Positions 8,556-17,668 are shown, counted from the stretch's first letter. The stretch is 64,000 bases of DNA from CAZMNF01 sp964567595 (GCA_964567595.1 CAZMNF010000006.1:1-64000); one strand, 5' to 3'. Notes: generated from the sequence alone by a model not told the origin. Made by a program: numbers and translations.

Positions 8556-9572
8556 ATGCAGGCACCCATCCGTTCGCGACGTCAGCTCCAGATCATTTCC
8601 GCAGCCGTGGCCCTCGTCGCGTTGGTCGTCGTGGCAGCGCCCGTTGAGGCCCAACAGCGTACGCCGGAGGCGACCTTCCTGTCCTTGATCAACGACTATC
8701 GCGCCGACAGCGATCGATGCTGGACCGGCGATCGCTGGCGCTCGTGGCCCAGCGACGCGACCCGCACGCTGGCGCGCTCCCCAACGCTTGACGACGCCGC
8801 CAGCGCCCATAACGCAACGATGGCAGAGACGGACTGTCTCGCGCATCGCTGCGAGGGCGAAGCGGATCTGCCGGAGCGGATCGAGGCGGCCGGGTACCCG
8901 ACGACGTGGACCTATCTATCGGAGAACGTTGCCGGTGGGTTCGAGTCCGCCCAAGCCGTTAGCGAGGCCTGGCGCACCTCCGACAGCCACAATCGGACCA
9001 TGCTCGACTGCCGTGTGCGAGCAATCGGGATCGCCCGTACCGAGGCTCCGCAAAGCGACTACCGCTGGTTCTGGACAACCGATTTCGGCGACGTCGTCGA
9101 TGCCGAGCAGCGCGAGGGCAGCTCCTCGAGCCCGGATCCCGTGCTGGCAACGTTGGCGGACTACGACGTCAACGACAACGACCGCATCGATCGGCCCGAA
9201 TTCGACGAGATCGTCTCCGACTGGAATGCGGGCCGCCTCGGCGATCGCGTTGTCGAGAAAGCCTACGAGCTCTACCGCTCGGGTGGGTCGCTCAGCGGAG
9301 TTAGCGTGTCCGCGCCCTTCTCCGTGGCCCAGGAAGAGAACCGCGCCCGTTTTGCCGTCAACGGGCTTGGAGCTCACGAGCTGACGGTTCGCATTTACGG
9401 CCTCTCCGGTGATCTCGTCTACACGGGCCGGACGAGCGACGCCGAGCTCGTTTGGCACCTGCAGAACCACCGCGGGCAACCCGTCGCCCGCGGCGTCTAT
9501 CTCTACGTCGTCGAGGCGGACACATCGCATGGCCTGCAGCGTCGCGTCGGCCGCATGACCGTTCTCCCGTAG
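8556..9572 (+). CDS. Secreted CAP/SCP-domain protein with EF-hand and C-terminal FlgD-like sorting-type domain
   Basis: A 338-residue exported protein. It has a signal peptide (residues ~1-33, ending near VEAQQ). A CAP-type domain follows (about 35-185), with NDYRADS at its start and LSENVAGG plus the WRTSDSHNRTML stretch in the core. Next is a perfect 12-residue EF-hand/dockerin-like loop (DVNDNDRIDRPE). The C-terminal domain resembles FlgD-type/por-secretion domains, with IYGLSGDLVYTG and RGVYLYVVEA. The start at 8556 follows AGGAGG by 7 bases; the frame extends further upstream but overlaps the -10 element. Its function is unknown; it may be calcium-stabilised and surface-attached. Confidence 0.8.
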   Translation: MQAPIRSRRQLQIISAAVALVALVVVAAPVEAQQRTPEATFLSLINDYRADSDRCWTGDRWRSWPSDATRTLARSPTLDDAASAHNATMAETDCLAHRCEGEADLPERIEAAGYPTTWTYLSENVAGGFESAQAVSEAWRTSDSHNRTMLDCRVRAIGIARTEAPQSDYRWFWTTDFGDVVDAEQREGSSSSPDPVLATLADYDVNDNDRIDRPEFDEIVSDWNAGRLGDRVVEKAYELYRSGGSLSGVSVSAPFSVAQEENRARFAVNGLGAHELTVRIYGLSGDLVYTGRTSDAELVWHLQNHRGQPVARGVYLYVVEADTSHGLQRRVGRMTVLP

Positions 9573-9590
9573 CGTAGGTCCTGCTGGTCA

Positions 9591-10283
9591 ATGAGCGACT
9601 CCCTGGACGCGCTCCATGGGGACGTCATCACGTGCCATCGCTGTCCGCGCTTGGTGGCCCACCGCGAGCGCGTCGCCTCGGAGAAGAAACCCGCATTCCG
9701 GAACGAACCGTATTGGGGCCGGCCCGTCCCCGGCTTCGGCGATCCCCGCGCCCGAGTGTTATTGATAGGACTGGCCCCGGCTGCGCACGGCGCCAATCGC
9801 ACCGGTCGGATGTTTACGGGGGACGTGCCGGGTGGCGCAGCGGACTTTCTCACCGCGGCGCTGCACCGCGCCGGCTTTGCCAACCAACCGACGTCCCGCC
9901 ATACCGACGACGGACTGGAGCTGACCGACGCCTACCTGACCGCGATCGCCCGCTGCGCTCCGCCGAATAACCGACCCACGAGCAGGGAAATTGACCAATG
10001 TGCCGAGTACCTAGATCGCGAGTTCGCTCTGCTGACGAACGTCCAGGCGATCGTGGCGTTGGGTGGGATGGCCTTCGATCACGCGCTTCGGCTCCTGCGC
10101 CGCTTTGGGGCGTCGATCCCGAGCCCCAAACCGAGGTTTGCCCACGGCGCCGTCGCGGAACTGGACAGCATGCCCGCGCTCGTCGCTGCGTACCATCCGA
10201 GCCGACAGAACACGCAGACGGGGCGCCTAACCCCGGAGATGCTGGACGACGTGTTCGCATCGGTACAGATCCGGCTCTCCTAG
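9591..10283 (+). CDS. Family 5 uracil-DNA glycosylase (UDGb type)
   Basis: A 230-residue DNA repair enzyme that removes uracil and other deaminated bases. An iron-sulfur cluster is indicated by CHRCPRL near the N-terminus and two further cysteines (ARCAPPNN and IDQC). Motif 1 reads GLAPAAHGANRTGRMFTGD; the absence of an acidic residue in GLAPAAHG is the mark of family 5 (UDGb) and separates it from family 4 (GEAPG). The second motif is AAYHPSRQNTQTG. The start at 9591 (MSDSLDALHG) lies 18 bases after the CAP gene stop, so it may be co-transcribed with that gene, though the products look unrelated. Confidence 0.92.
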   Translation: MSDSLDALHGDVITCHRCPRLVAHRERVASEKKPAFRNEPYWGRPVPGFGDPRARVLLIGLAPAAHGANRTGRMFTGDVPGGAADFLTAALHRAGFANQPTSRHTDDGLELTDAYLTAIARCAPPNNRPTSREIDQCAEYLDREFALLTNVQAIVALGGMAFDHALRLLRRFGASIPSPKPRFAHGAVAELDSMPALVAAYHPSRQNTQTGRLTPEMLDDVFASVQIRLS

Positions 10284-10376
10284 CCCGCCACACGACAATT
10301 TTGGAGGCCGCGGGCGACAATGGGGGGGGACTCACTCTCGGTGAACTCCAATGCCCGGGTCGGCTGTCGGGATCCA

Positions 10377-12731
10377 CTAGGAAAATTCACGATCCACCGG
10401 ATGCGCGGTCTCTGTGGTCGATTCCGGCCAGACAGGGCTCGGCCGTTTCAGGAAGGACGGCCGGCGAATGAGCAGGAACGCCGGAATGACGGAGAAGCTG
10501 CTCAGGCTGCTCACGATCATGGTCAATACGAGCAACAGGCCGAACGTCACCAGCCCGTGGAACCGGCTGGCAAGCAGCACGGCGAACCCGAACATCAGGG
10601 CCAGGGCGTTGTACGCGATTCCGCGTCCTACCGACCGCATCGACCCATTGAAGGCGTCGGCCACGTCGCGACTCGCTCGCGTCTCCAACCGGAAGCGGTG
10701 GAGAAAGTGGATGGCGTAGTCGATGCCGATGCCGATGGCGATGGCCCCCAGCATGATCGTCGCCATGTCGAGCGGGATCGACGCATAGGCCATGACGCCG
10801 AACACCACGATAATGGTCAACACCAAGGGGACGAGGCAGAGCAGGCCGGCCATGACCGAGCCCATGAGAATGGCGACGATGATGCCTGCGGTGACGAAGC
10901 TGGCCGAGAGGCTGGCAATCTGGCTCTGGATGATGCGTGACAGCAGTGCGCTGTAGGCCTGCGTCGGCCCCACGAGTTGCACCTCCGGGTCGTCGGGCCC
11001 GCCGAAGTGGGTCTCCAGATAGTCGCGGACGTCGGCCACGAGCGCGGCCATTTGATTGCTGCCGACGTTGAGCCGCCGCGCGATGACCTCGCCCTGGCTG
11101 AAGTCGCCGCGGAAGAGCTTGCCCGGCTCGCCGCCGTAGAGGATGAACAGCTGTGAGGCCAAGCGCGGATCCTCTGGGATGCGATAGTAATCGGGATCCG
11201 AGGCATGCAAGGTCTCGTTCAGCTGGCGCGCGATGTTGGCCACGGACGTGACCTGCCCGATCTCCGATCGCGACTTGAGGTAATCCTGCAACTGCGCGAT
11301 TTTCCTGAGCACTTGCGGATCCTTCAGGCCGTCGCGCCGGCCCGTGTTGACCTCCACGGCCAGTTGGTAGCTGCCGCCGAAGCGCTCGTCCATGGCGTAC
11401 ATCGACTGGACCACGGGATGACCCTGGCCGAGGAATTCGTCGGCGCGCGTCTCCACGTTGAGTCGAGGAATGCCGACCGCGCACGCGATCAACACCGCGG
11501 CGGCAATCCCCAGCGTCAGCAACGGCTTGAGCCGCACGGCTCGGGCCCAACTGCCCAGCGCATGGGAGACGGGGCTATGTTCGTAGTCCGTCGGGCCGAG
11601 CGTCGGCATGGGCAGCCGAGAGAGGAACGCCGGGATGAGCGTCAGCGAGAGGACCATCGCGTAGACGATGCCCAGCGCGGTAAAGACCCCGAAGTGCCGC
11701 TGCGGCCACAGGAACGACGCCAGCAGCGCCACGAAGCCCATGGCCGTCGTGAGCGAGGTGAGGACGATGGGCACGGCCATCTCGCTCATCGTGTCGAAGA
11801 CGGCGGCTCGCCGGGAGGGGCCCGTGTCGTCTGCGTAGGGAGCCGCCGACTCGTAGTATTTGTTCAGGATGTGGATCCCATCGGCGGCCCCGATCGCGAT
11901 CAGCATCACGGGCATGACGATCGCGAAGGGCGTCATCGGCGCCCCGGCGATCGACATGGATCCGACTGCCCAGAGGGTGCTCAGCCCGACGACGAGCATG
12001 GGCAACAGCACCCCCGCCACGCTGTGGAAGCTGAACCAGAGCGCCAAGGCCAACACGAGCAGCACGACAGGCACCAACACGCGGAGGTCGCGCATCATCG
12101 TCTGTGCGACGGCCGTTCGCAACACCGGCTCGCCCACGAGGTGGAACGTCTCCGGTCCCTCGTACTGCCGCACGAGCGACTGGATCTCGTCCACGACCGT
12201 CGGCGCGTCCGCCCAATCCTCCAGCGCAACCGAGATCGCGCCAGCCTTCTCGTCCTCGGAGATCAGCCAGCCCCGAATCGTGCGATCCCCCAGGACGCGA
12301 GTGCGGTACCGCTCGATCGCCTCGCTCGACTGGGGCACTTGCTCCATGGCCGGCTCGACCACGACGGAGTCCTCGGTGCCGTAGATGACATCCGTCGTGG
12401 CGGGCCCATCGACGTCCTCGACTCCCCTGATTTCGGTGAGTTGGGTCTCCAGCTCCTTGAACTTGCGCAGCGTGGACGTTTTGAAGATCGTCGTCTCCGC
12501 CTCGATGGAGATCAGGAACAGATCCTGCGACCCGTAGGTCTCCTCCGCCTGTTCGAGGCGCTGGACAGCGGGGTCATCGCTGGGCAGGAACTTGCGAAAG
12601 TCGGTCTGGACCGACAGCCCTTGGGTGAGCAGGACGCCCAGGAAGAGCGCGGTTATCGCCCCAACCAGGGCGACGGTCCATCGGGGGTGAACCTCGACCC
12701 ACCCGATGAAGCCCTGAATGAGGCGTTGCAT
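10377..12731 (-). CDS. MMPL/RND family exporter
   Basis: A 784-residue inner-membrane transporter with two repeats of six helices, each preceded by a periplasmic loop of ~200 residues. The conserved TM4-type motifs are GAADGIHILNKYYE in the first half and GIDYAIHFLHRFRLE in the second. Proteins of this type move lipids or other hydrophobic molecules using the proton gradient; the hopanoid transporter HpnN is one relative, though I see no hopanoid genes. I chose ATG 12731 (MQRLIQGFI) because it follows the stop codon of the secreted-protein gene with one base between. It probably works with that gene's product, but this is inference. Confidence 0.88.
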   Translation of the reverse strand: MQRLIQGFIGWVEVHPRWTVALVGAITALFLGVLLTQGLSVQTDFRKFLPSDDPAVQRLEQAEETYGSQDLFLISIEAETTIFKTSTLRKFKELETQLTEIRGVEDVDGPATTDVIYGTEDSVVVEPAMEQVPQSSEAIERYRTRVLGDRTIRGWLISEDEKAGAISVALEDWADAPTVVDEIQSLVRQYEGPETFHLVGEPVLRTAVAQTMMRDLRVLVPVVLLVLALALWFSFHSVAGVLLPMLVVGLSTLWAVGSMSIAGAPMTPFAIVMPVMLIAIGAADGIHILNKYYESAAPYADDTGPSRRAAVFDTMSEMAVPIVLTSLTTAMGFVALLASFLWPQRHFGVFTALGIVYAMVLSLTLIPAFLSRLPMPTLGPTDYEHSPVSHALGSWARAVRLKPLLTLGIAAAVLIACAVGIPRLNVETRADEFLGQGHPVVQSMYAMDERFGGSYQLAVEVNTGRRDGLKDPQVLRKIAQLQDYLKSRSEIGQVTSVANIARQLNETLHASDPDYYRIPEDPRLASQLFILYGGEPGKLFRGDFSQGEVIARRLNVGSNQMAALVADVRDYLETHFGGPDDPEVQLVGPTQAYSALLSRIIQSQIASLSASFVTAGIIVAILMGSVMAGLLCLVPLVLTIIVVFGVMAYASIPLDMATIMLGAIAIGIGIDYAIHFLHRFRLETRASRDVADAFNGSMRSVGRGIAYNALALMFGFAVLLASRFHGLVTFGLLLVLTMIVSSLSSFSVIPAFLLIRRPSFLKRPSPVWPESTTETAHPVDREFS

Positions 12732-12732
12732 G

Positions 12733-13251
12733 TCAGTTGCAGTCGAGCCAGCCGTGGTTGGCGAAGATCGTGGCAAACAGCGCGGGAACCGCGTCGTCGT
12801 GGACGCCGAGGGCCGTCAACATGCCCTGGCTCCGCTTGTCGACGAGCTCCTGGATCGTCGCCACCCCGTGCTCCAGCTCGTCCGGGCCGTCGGGGAGATA
12901 GGGACAGGACGCGACCCAGACCTGCATCAGCTCGCGCTGCTCCAGCGCCCGCGGGACGATGAGGATGATGTCGTAGACGGTGTCGGTCGCGTTGGGACCG
13001 AGCGGATCGTCGAAGCTGGAGTCGACATCCACGAACTTGGCCTCGACGTTGAACATGCCGGTCTGCTTGAGAGCACCGGCGGCTGTGTTGACGAGCAACG
13101 ACGCCTCGAACGTCTTGGTCTCGTCCACGATGAGCAACTCCAGCGGGGCGTCGTCGGCTTGGCTACCGAGTGATGGGCCGGCCGACGTGAGCAACACGGC
13201 CGCGAACAGCAAGACGATGACCGCACGATATGGCCGATTGGAGCGCACCAT
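12733..13251 (-). CDS. Secreted protein of unknown function, partner of the MMPL exporter
   Basis: A 172-residue protein with a signal peptide (about residues 1-29, hydrophobic AVIVLLFAAVLL ending near SLGSQA). The rest is soluble. Two cysteines near the end (ASCPYLP and WLDCN) could form a disulfide. I do not recognise a family. The start at 13251 is used because the -10 element of a good promoter ends only 9 bases upstream, which implies an almost leaderless mRNA. The stop is 1 base before the MMPL start, so the two form an operon. A periplasmic accessory role is a reasonable guess. Confidence 0.6.
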   Translation of the reverse strand: MVRSNRPYRAVIVLLFAAVLLTSAGPSLGSQADDAPLELLIVDETKTFEASLLVNTAAGALKQTGMFNVEAKFVDVDSSFDDPLGPNATDTVYDIILIVPRALEQRELMQVWVASCPYLPDGPDELEHGVATIQELVDKRSQGMLTALGVHDDAVPALFATIFANHGWLDCN

Positions 13252-13260
13252 AGCGCGGCC

Positions 13261-13290
13261 AGTATATATCTCGCGCCCGAGCGCGGGCAA
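13261..13290 (-). promoter_or_regulatory. Promoter of the secreted protein-MMPL operon
   Basis: On the minus strand TTGCCC (13290-13285), an 18-bp spacer and TATACT (13266-13261). The next start codon is only 9 bases from the -10, so transcription should begin at or within 3 bases of the ATG. Confidence 0.65.
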
Positions 13291-13324
13291 CGGAACGGAT
13301 CAGGTCACGATCCCTGGAGGGGCT

Positions 13325-14287
13325 CTAAAAGTACCCGTTATCGCGCATCCACTCGTCGTTGTAGATGCGCTTGATGTAGTTGCGCCCCGTGTCGGGCAGC
13401 AGCGTCGCGATCGTGCCGCTGCCCAATTGCTCCGCGTAGCGCACGGCCCCGAGCACGGCCGCGCCGCACGATCCGCCGATCAAGAGCCCCTCGCTCTCGA
13501 CAAGCCGGCGCGTCATGCGGAACGATTCGCCGTCGCCAACGCGGATCATTCCGTCGATCACGCTCATGTTGAGCGTCTCGGGCACGAGGTCCTCGCCGAT
13601 GCCCTCCACGGCGTAGGCATAGACGTCGTGGGGCTCGTCGTAGAACGCCGTGTAGATCATCGAGCCTTCGGGATCGACACCAACGACCTGGACGTTCTCG
13701 TTCTGCTCCTTTAGATAGCGCCCGACGCCGCTGATGGTGCCACCGGTGCCGACGCCGCAGACGAAGGCATCCAACTCGCCGTTCGTCTGCTCCCAGATCT
13801 CGGGCCCCGTGGTCTCGTAATGGGCCTGCGGGTTGGCCGGGTGTTCGTACTGATTCGGCACGTAGCCGCCGCGCTCTCGAGCGATCCGCTCGGCGACGGA
13901 ATAGTAGCTCTCCGGGTCCTCGGGCTCGACGTCGCTGCGACAGACGACAACTTCCACACCATAAGCACGCAAGAGGTCAATCTTCTCCTGACTCATCTTG
14001 TCCGGGATCGTCACGACCAAAGGATAGCCCTTCAGCCGGCCCGCAATCGCGATGCCGACGCCCGTGTTCCCCGAGGTCGGTTCGACGATCGTCATGCCGG
14101 GCTCCAGCTTGCCCTCGCGCTCGGCGCGCTCGACCATCGCCAAGCCGATGCGGTCCTTGACCGACCCGCCCGGGTTGAACATCTCGACCTTCATCAGGAT
14201 GCGAACGTCCGTCGGGTTCAGCTTGTCGGAAAGCTCAACCATGGGCGTCTGCCCGAACAGCTCCAGGACGTTGCTAACAACATGCAT
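13325..14287 (-). CDS. cbs: Cystathionine beta-synthase (core enzyme without Bateman domain)
   Basis: A 320-residue PLP enzyme of the cysteine synthase fold. NPGGSVKDRIGLAM contains the PLP lysine, TSGNTG binds the substrate carboxylate, and GVGTGGTISGVGRYL binds the PLP phosphate. The segment YVPNQYEHPANPQAHYETT and the ending ILPD-like LLPDTGRNYI match cystathionine beta-synthase better than O-acetylserine sulfhydrylase. The C-terminal regulatory CBS domains of animal enzymes are absent. It condenses homocysteine with serine (or acetylserine). It starts 7 bases after the cystathionine gamma-lyase/synthase gene, supporting a reverse transsulfuration role. A cysteine synthase assignment is the main alternative. 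Confidence 0.85.
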   Translation of the reverse strand: MHVVSNVLELFGQTPMVELSDKLNPTDVRILMKVEMFNPGGSVKDRIGLAMVERAEREGKLEPGMTIVEPTSGNTGVGIAIAGRLKGYPLVVTIPDKMSQEKIDLLRAYGVEVVVCRSDVEPEDPESYYSVAERIARERGGYVPNQYEHPANPQAHYETTGPEIWEQTNGELDAFVCGVGTGGTISGVGRYLKEQNENVQVVGVDPEGSMIYTAFYDEPHDVYAYAVEGIGEDLVPETLNMSVIDGMIRVGDGESFRMTRRLVESEGLLIGGSCGAAVLGAVRYAEQLGSGTIATLLPDTGRNYIKRIYNDEWMRDNGYF

Positions 14288-14294
14288 GGGCGCA

Positions 14295-15422
14295 TCACCC
14301 GGCCTTCAGGGCACGATCGAGGTCGTCCGTCAAGTCATCCGCGTGCTCAATGCCGATCGACAGGCGGAATAGCCCCTCGCTGATGCCGCGTGACTCGCGT
14401 TGCTCGCGGGGGATCGAGGCGTGGGTCATCGTCGCCGGATGGTTGATGAGCGACTCGATGCCGCCGAGGCTCTCCGCCAGCGCGAACACGTCCAGACTTT
14501 GCAGGAACGCCGAGGGATCGCCGTCCAGCTCGAAGCTGAGCATGCCGCCGAAATCATCCATTTGTCGGGACGCAACCTCATGGCCCGGATGCGAGGGCAA
14601 GCCGGGATAGAGCAGGCGCGTGACTCGAGGGTGACCCTGGAGAAAATCGGCGACTTGACGAGCGTTGTCACAGTGGCTCCGCATGCGCGCCGCGAGCGTC
14701 TTGACGCCGCGATGCGCCAGGAAACAGTCAAAGGGCGACGGCACGGCGCCGATCGACAGTTGGATGAACGCCAATCGGTCTCGGAGCTCGGGATCGTCCG
14801 TCGTGACGACGCCCCCGATCAGATCGCTGTGTCCGCCGAGGTACTTCGTCGCGCTGTGCACCACCAGGTCGGCGCCGAGCTCATGAGGCCGCTGCAGATA
14901 CGGCGACGAGAACGTGTTGTCGACGGCCAGCCAAGCCTCGCCCTTGCGCTCGGCGACGGCTCGGATGTCCGTGACGGCCATGAGCGGGTTCGTCGGCGTC
15001 TCGATCCAGATCAGCTCGGTGTCGGCGCCAGGCTGGACATTGGCCGGCTCGGTCGTGTCGACGTAGGCAAACGGAATGCCATAGCGCCGGAAGTGTTCCT
15101 CGAACAGCCGGTACGTTCCGCCGTAGAGGTCATTGCCGCTGATGACGCCGTCGCCCGGGTTGAGGAGCGTGAGGACCGCCGAGGTGGCGGCGACCCCGGA
15201 GGCGAACGCCACGGCGTGCTCGGCACCTTCCAACGACGCAACGGCCTCTTCGAAGCGCTTGCGGGTGGGATTGGCCGCGCGGCTGTAGTCGTAGCCCTGA
15301 TGCACGCCGGGAGCCGACTGGCGATACGTGGATGTCGCGTAGATGGGGGGAATAACCGCGCCCGTTTGGGCCTCCGGCTCACTGCCGGCGTGAATGGCCC
15401 GCGTTTCGAAACGGGCGGACAT
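14295..15422 (-). CDS. Cystathionine gamma-lyase/gamma-synthase (PLP-dependent)
   Basis: A 375-residue PLP enzyme of the Cys/Met metabolism family. The PLP lysine lies in HSATKYLGGHSDLIGG. Also visible are YSRAANPTR near the N-terminus, DNTFSSPYLQRP, and the C-terminal SLGGIESLINHPATMTHAS and RLSIGIEH. Sequence alone does not separate lyase from synthase, but the neighbouring cystathionine beta-synthase suggests the lyase, making cysteine from cystathionine. Its ATG shares one base with the L31 stop codon, so translation is probably coupled to rpmE. Confidence 0.9.
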   Translation of the reverse strand: MSARFETRAIHAGSEPEAQTGAVIPPIYATSTYRQSAPGVHQGYDYSRAANPTRKRFEEAVASLEGAEHAVAFASGVAATSAVLTLLNPGDGVISGNDLYGGTYRLFEEHFRRYGIPFAYVDTTEPANVQPGADTELIWIETPTNPLMAVTDIRAVAERKGEAWLAVDNTFSSPYLQRPHELGADLVVHSATKYLGGHSDLIGGVVTTDDPELRDRLAFIQLSIGAVPSPFDCFLAHRGVKTLAARMRSHCDNARQVADFLQGHPRVTRLLYPGLPSHPGHEVASRQMDDFGGMLSFELDGDPSAFLQSLDVFALAESLGGIESLINHPATMTHASIPREQRESRGISEGLFRLSIGIEHADDLTDDLDRALKAG

Positions 15423-15643
15423 CAGGCGTTGTTGTCGTCATCAAGCAGCCGGCCGTACTTGCGCTGGAACAGCTCAACGCGCCCGGCGGTGTCGACGAAC
15501 TTCTCCTCGCCCGTGAAGAACGGGTGACATTGGGAGCAGATGTCCACGTGGAGGTTCTCGCGCGTGGACGTCGTCTCAAACTCCGCCCCGCAGCTGCACT
15601 TGATGACCACCTGTTGGAGCTCGGGATGGATTTCGGCTTTCAT
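15422..15643 (-). CDS. rpmE: 50S ribosomal protein L31
   Basis: A 73-residue protein of the zinc-binding L31 type. The four metal cysteines are in CSCGAEF and CSQCHPFFTG, and the latter is the family signature. L31 bridges the two ribosomal subunits. It follows rpsI by 96 bases and shares its last base with the start of the gamma-lyase/synthase gene, so a ribosomal gene and a sulfur-metabolism gene are joined in one transcript. Confidence 0.97.
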   Translation of the reverse strand: MKAEIHPELQQVVIKCSCGAEFETTSTRENLHVDICSQCHPFFTGEEKFVDTAGRVELFQRKYGRLLDDDNNA

Positions 15644-15739
15644 GCTGATCCCTTCTTATCCTTCGAGGGTCGTGCCATCGTTGGTTCCGGGCTCAGCGCG
15701 CGTCCGGCCAACCTTTGCTTCAGAACCGTCGTCGGGAAA

Positions 15740-16198
15740 TTAACGCTTGGAGAACTGCTCCGAGCGGCGTGCTTTCTTGAGGCCGACCTTCTTGCGCTCG
15801 ACCATGCGCTCATCGCGGCTCAGCATGCCCGCGTCCTTGAGCGGCTTGCGGTAATTCGGGTCAACGCCGAGCAGGGCCCGGGCAATCCCGAGCTGCAGCG
15901 CTTCCATCTGCCCGGTCATGCCGCCGCCGTCAACGTTCGCCTTGACGTCGTAGGCGTTGAGCGTGTTGGTGATGGCGAACGGCTGCAGCGCCGTGGCTTC
16001 CAGTCGGCTCTCCACGTAAGGCGAGCCGCGGAAGTATTCAGCGGCGGGCTTGCCGTTGACCGTCACCTCGCCGTTGCCGCGCTTCAGATAGACACGAGCG
16101 ACGGATTCCTTACGTCGCCCAATCGCGTGGATTGCGTCGTTGATCTGCTTGGGCAGTCGCTGGCCGCGCTCCTGGGCAATCTCTGTGGCTTCAGACAT
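15740..16198 (-). CDS. rpsI: 30S ribosomal protein S9
   Basis: A 152-residue protein with the conserved GRRKESVARVYL near the start of the domain, VDGGGMTGQMEALQLGIARAL in the core, and the C-terminal ERKKVGLKKARRSEQFSKR, whose last Arg reaches the P-site tRNA. The ATG at 16198 follows GGAGG by 6-7 bases. In most bacteria rplM (L13) is directly upstream; here the upstream gene is ahcY, and L13 is not in the window. Confidence 0.97.
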   Translation of the reverse strand: MSEATEIAQERGQRLPKQINDAIHAIGRRKESVARVYLKRGNGEVTVNGKPAAEYFRGSPYVESRLEATALQPFAITNTLNAYDVKANVDGGGMTGQMEALQLGIARALLGVDPNYRKPLKDAGMLSRDERMVERKKVGLKKARRSEQFSKR

Positions 16199-16281
16199 TT
16201 CGGCCTCCGCTCGAATTCGAGTGCTCACGCGCCGTCTGGAACGTTTCAAACCGACACGGACGACGCTGGCTTGGATAGGCC

Positions 16282-16310
16282 ACTGTAGCGGACTCATCCC
16301 GCATTTTCAA
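16282..16310 (-). promoter_or_regulatory. Promoter of the rpsI-rpmE-transsulfuration run
   Basis: On the minus strand TTGAAA (16310-16305), 17 bp and TACAGT (16287-16282). The -35 lies inside the last codons of ahcY, so S9 can be made without ahcY transcription. A 12-bp palindrome (CTCGAATTCGAG, 16210-16221) sits in the leader just before the ribosome binding site. Confidence 0.6.
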
Positions 16311-17544
16311 GATAGGCCCGCTGTTCCTCGCTCAACGTGTCGATCCGCGCGCCGACCGCCTCCAGCTCCATCGCCGCGACGACCCGATCGATCTCGGTCG
16401 GCACGGGATAGACGGAGGCCGCGTAGTCGGCGTGGTGTTCGGCTAAGTGCTCCAGCGTCAAGGCCTGCAGCGCAAAGGACATGTCCATGATCTCCACGGG
16501 GTGGCCGTCCCCCGATACGAGGTTGACGAGACGCCCGTCGCCCAGGAGATAAAGCTCGTTGCCGTTGGGCATCTTGTAGGCGTCGACGTTCGGACGGATC
16601 TCGCCTTGATCCTCGGCCAACGCCGTCAGTTCGTCCTTGTTGATCTCGACGTCGAAGTGGCCCGCGTTGGCCAACAGCGTCCCGTCGCGCATCCGTTCCA
16701 TATGGGCTCGCGTGATAACGTCCTTGCACCCGGTCGTCGTGACGAAGACGTCGCCCAAGGGCGCCGCCTCGGCCATGGTCATGACGCGATAGCCGTCCAT
16801 GTGCGCCTCGATCGCGCGCACGGGGTCAACCTCGGTGACGATCACGTTCGCGCCGAGCCCGTGGGCCCGCACGGCCACGCCGCGACCGCACCACCCGTAG
16901 CCCGCAACGACAACACTCCGCCCGGCGATCGTCAGGTTGGTCGAGCGCATGATCCCATCCCAGACGGATTGGCCGGTGCCGTAGCGATTGTCGAAGAGGT
17001 GCTTCATGCGCGCGTCGTTGACAGCAACCATGGGAAACCTCAAATGGCCTTGGCGGGCCAGGGCTTCCAATCGCCGGACGCCGGTGGTCGTTTCCTCACT
17101 GCCACCCAGCACGTCCGCCGCCAAATCCGTCCGGTCCCCATGCAGGAGCCGGACGAGGTCGCCGCCGTCGTCGATGATCAGGTGCGGCCGGTGGCTGAGC
17201 GTCTGGCCCAGCAGCTGATCGTACTCGCGGGCGTCAACGCCACGCTTGGCGAAGACCGGGATGTCGCCGTCGGCCGCTACAGCCGCCGCGACGTCGTCCT
17301 GAGTGGAGAGCGGGTTGCAGCCCGTCACGTGCAGCTCGGCGCCGCCGGCACGCAGCGTTCGGGCCAATTGGGCCGTCTTGGCCTCCAAGTGGATGCTCAA
17401 CGCCACCCGGTAGCCCTCGAACGGGCGCTCGCGTTGGAAGCGATCGTAAATCCGTTGGAGCAGTTTCATGTGGCGTTGGGCCCAACGGATCTTTGCTTCG
17501 CCCTGGGATGCGAGCGCCGGGTCACGGATCTCAGATGCGGCCAT
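16294..17544 (-). CDS. ahcY: Adenosylhomocysteinase
   Basis: A 416-residue NAD-dependent enzyme that splits S-adenosylhomocysteine into homocysteine and adenosine. NAD-binding VVAGYGWCGRGVAVRAHGLG and the segment GTGQSVWDGIMRSTN are clear, and the protein ends ...EEQRAYLENAG. It is the shorter form lacking the ~40-residue insertion, as in archaea and Thermotoga. The start at 17544 (MAASEIRDPAL) has GAGGAG 9 bases upstream; the frame stays open further but loses resemblance and runs into the divergent ksgA. Its product homocysteine feeds the cystathionine enzymes downstream. Confidence 0.95.
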   Translation of the reverse strand: MAASEIRDPALASQGEAKIRWAQRHMKLLQRIYDRFQRERPFEGYRVALSIHLEAKTAQLARTLRAGGAELHVTGCNPLSTQDDVAAAVAADGDIPVFAKRGVDAREYDQLLGQTLSHRPHLIIDDGGDLVRLLHGDRTDLAADVLGGSEETTTGVRRLEALARQGHLRFPMVAVNDARMKHLFDNRYGTGQSVWDGIMRSTNLTIAGRSVVVAGYGWCGRGVAVRAHGLGANVIVTEVDPVRAIEAHMDGYRVMTMAEAAPLGDVFVTTTGCKDVITRAHMERMRDGTLLANAGHFDVEINKDELTALAEDQGEIRPNVDAYKMPNGNELYLLGDGRLVNLVSGDGHPVEIMDMSFALQALTLEHLAEHHADYAASVYPVPTEIDRVVAAMELEAVGARIDTLSEEQRAYLENAG

Positions 17545-17668
17545 CGTCGTCAACTCCTCGTTGTCGATTCTCGAGATGATCGAGTCTGGCTGGTCCAGCG
17601 CGTTTCGGGGCCGAGCTTGAGCTGACGCCCCCGACCCTTGACCAGAGGGGCCATTGTAGTCAGGCTGG

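Noticed and set aside
11205..12962. A 585-codon open frame on the plus strand
   Set aside because: It is antisense to the MMPL gene, with arginine/histidine-rich translation and no family resemblance; typical shadow of GC-rich coding DNA.
17545..17668. A possible S-adenosylhomocysteine riboswitch before ahcY
   Set aside because: I could not match the conserved core, and the short region mostly looks like a divergent promoter area.
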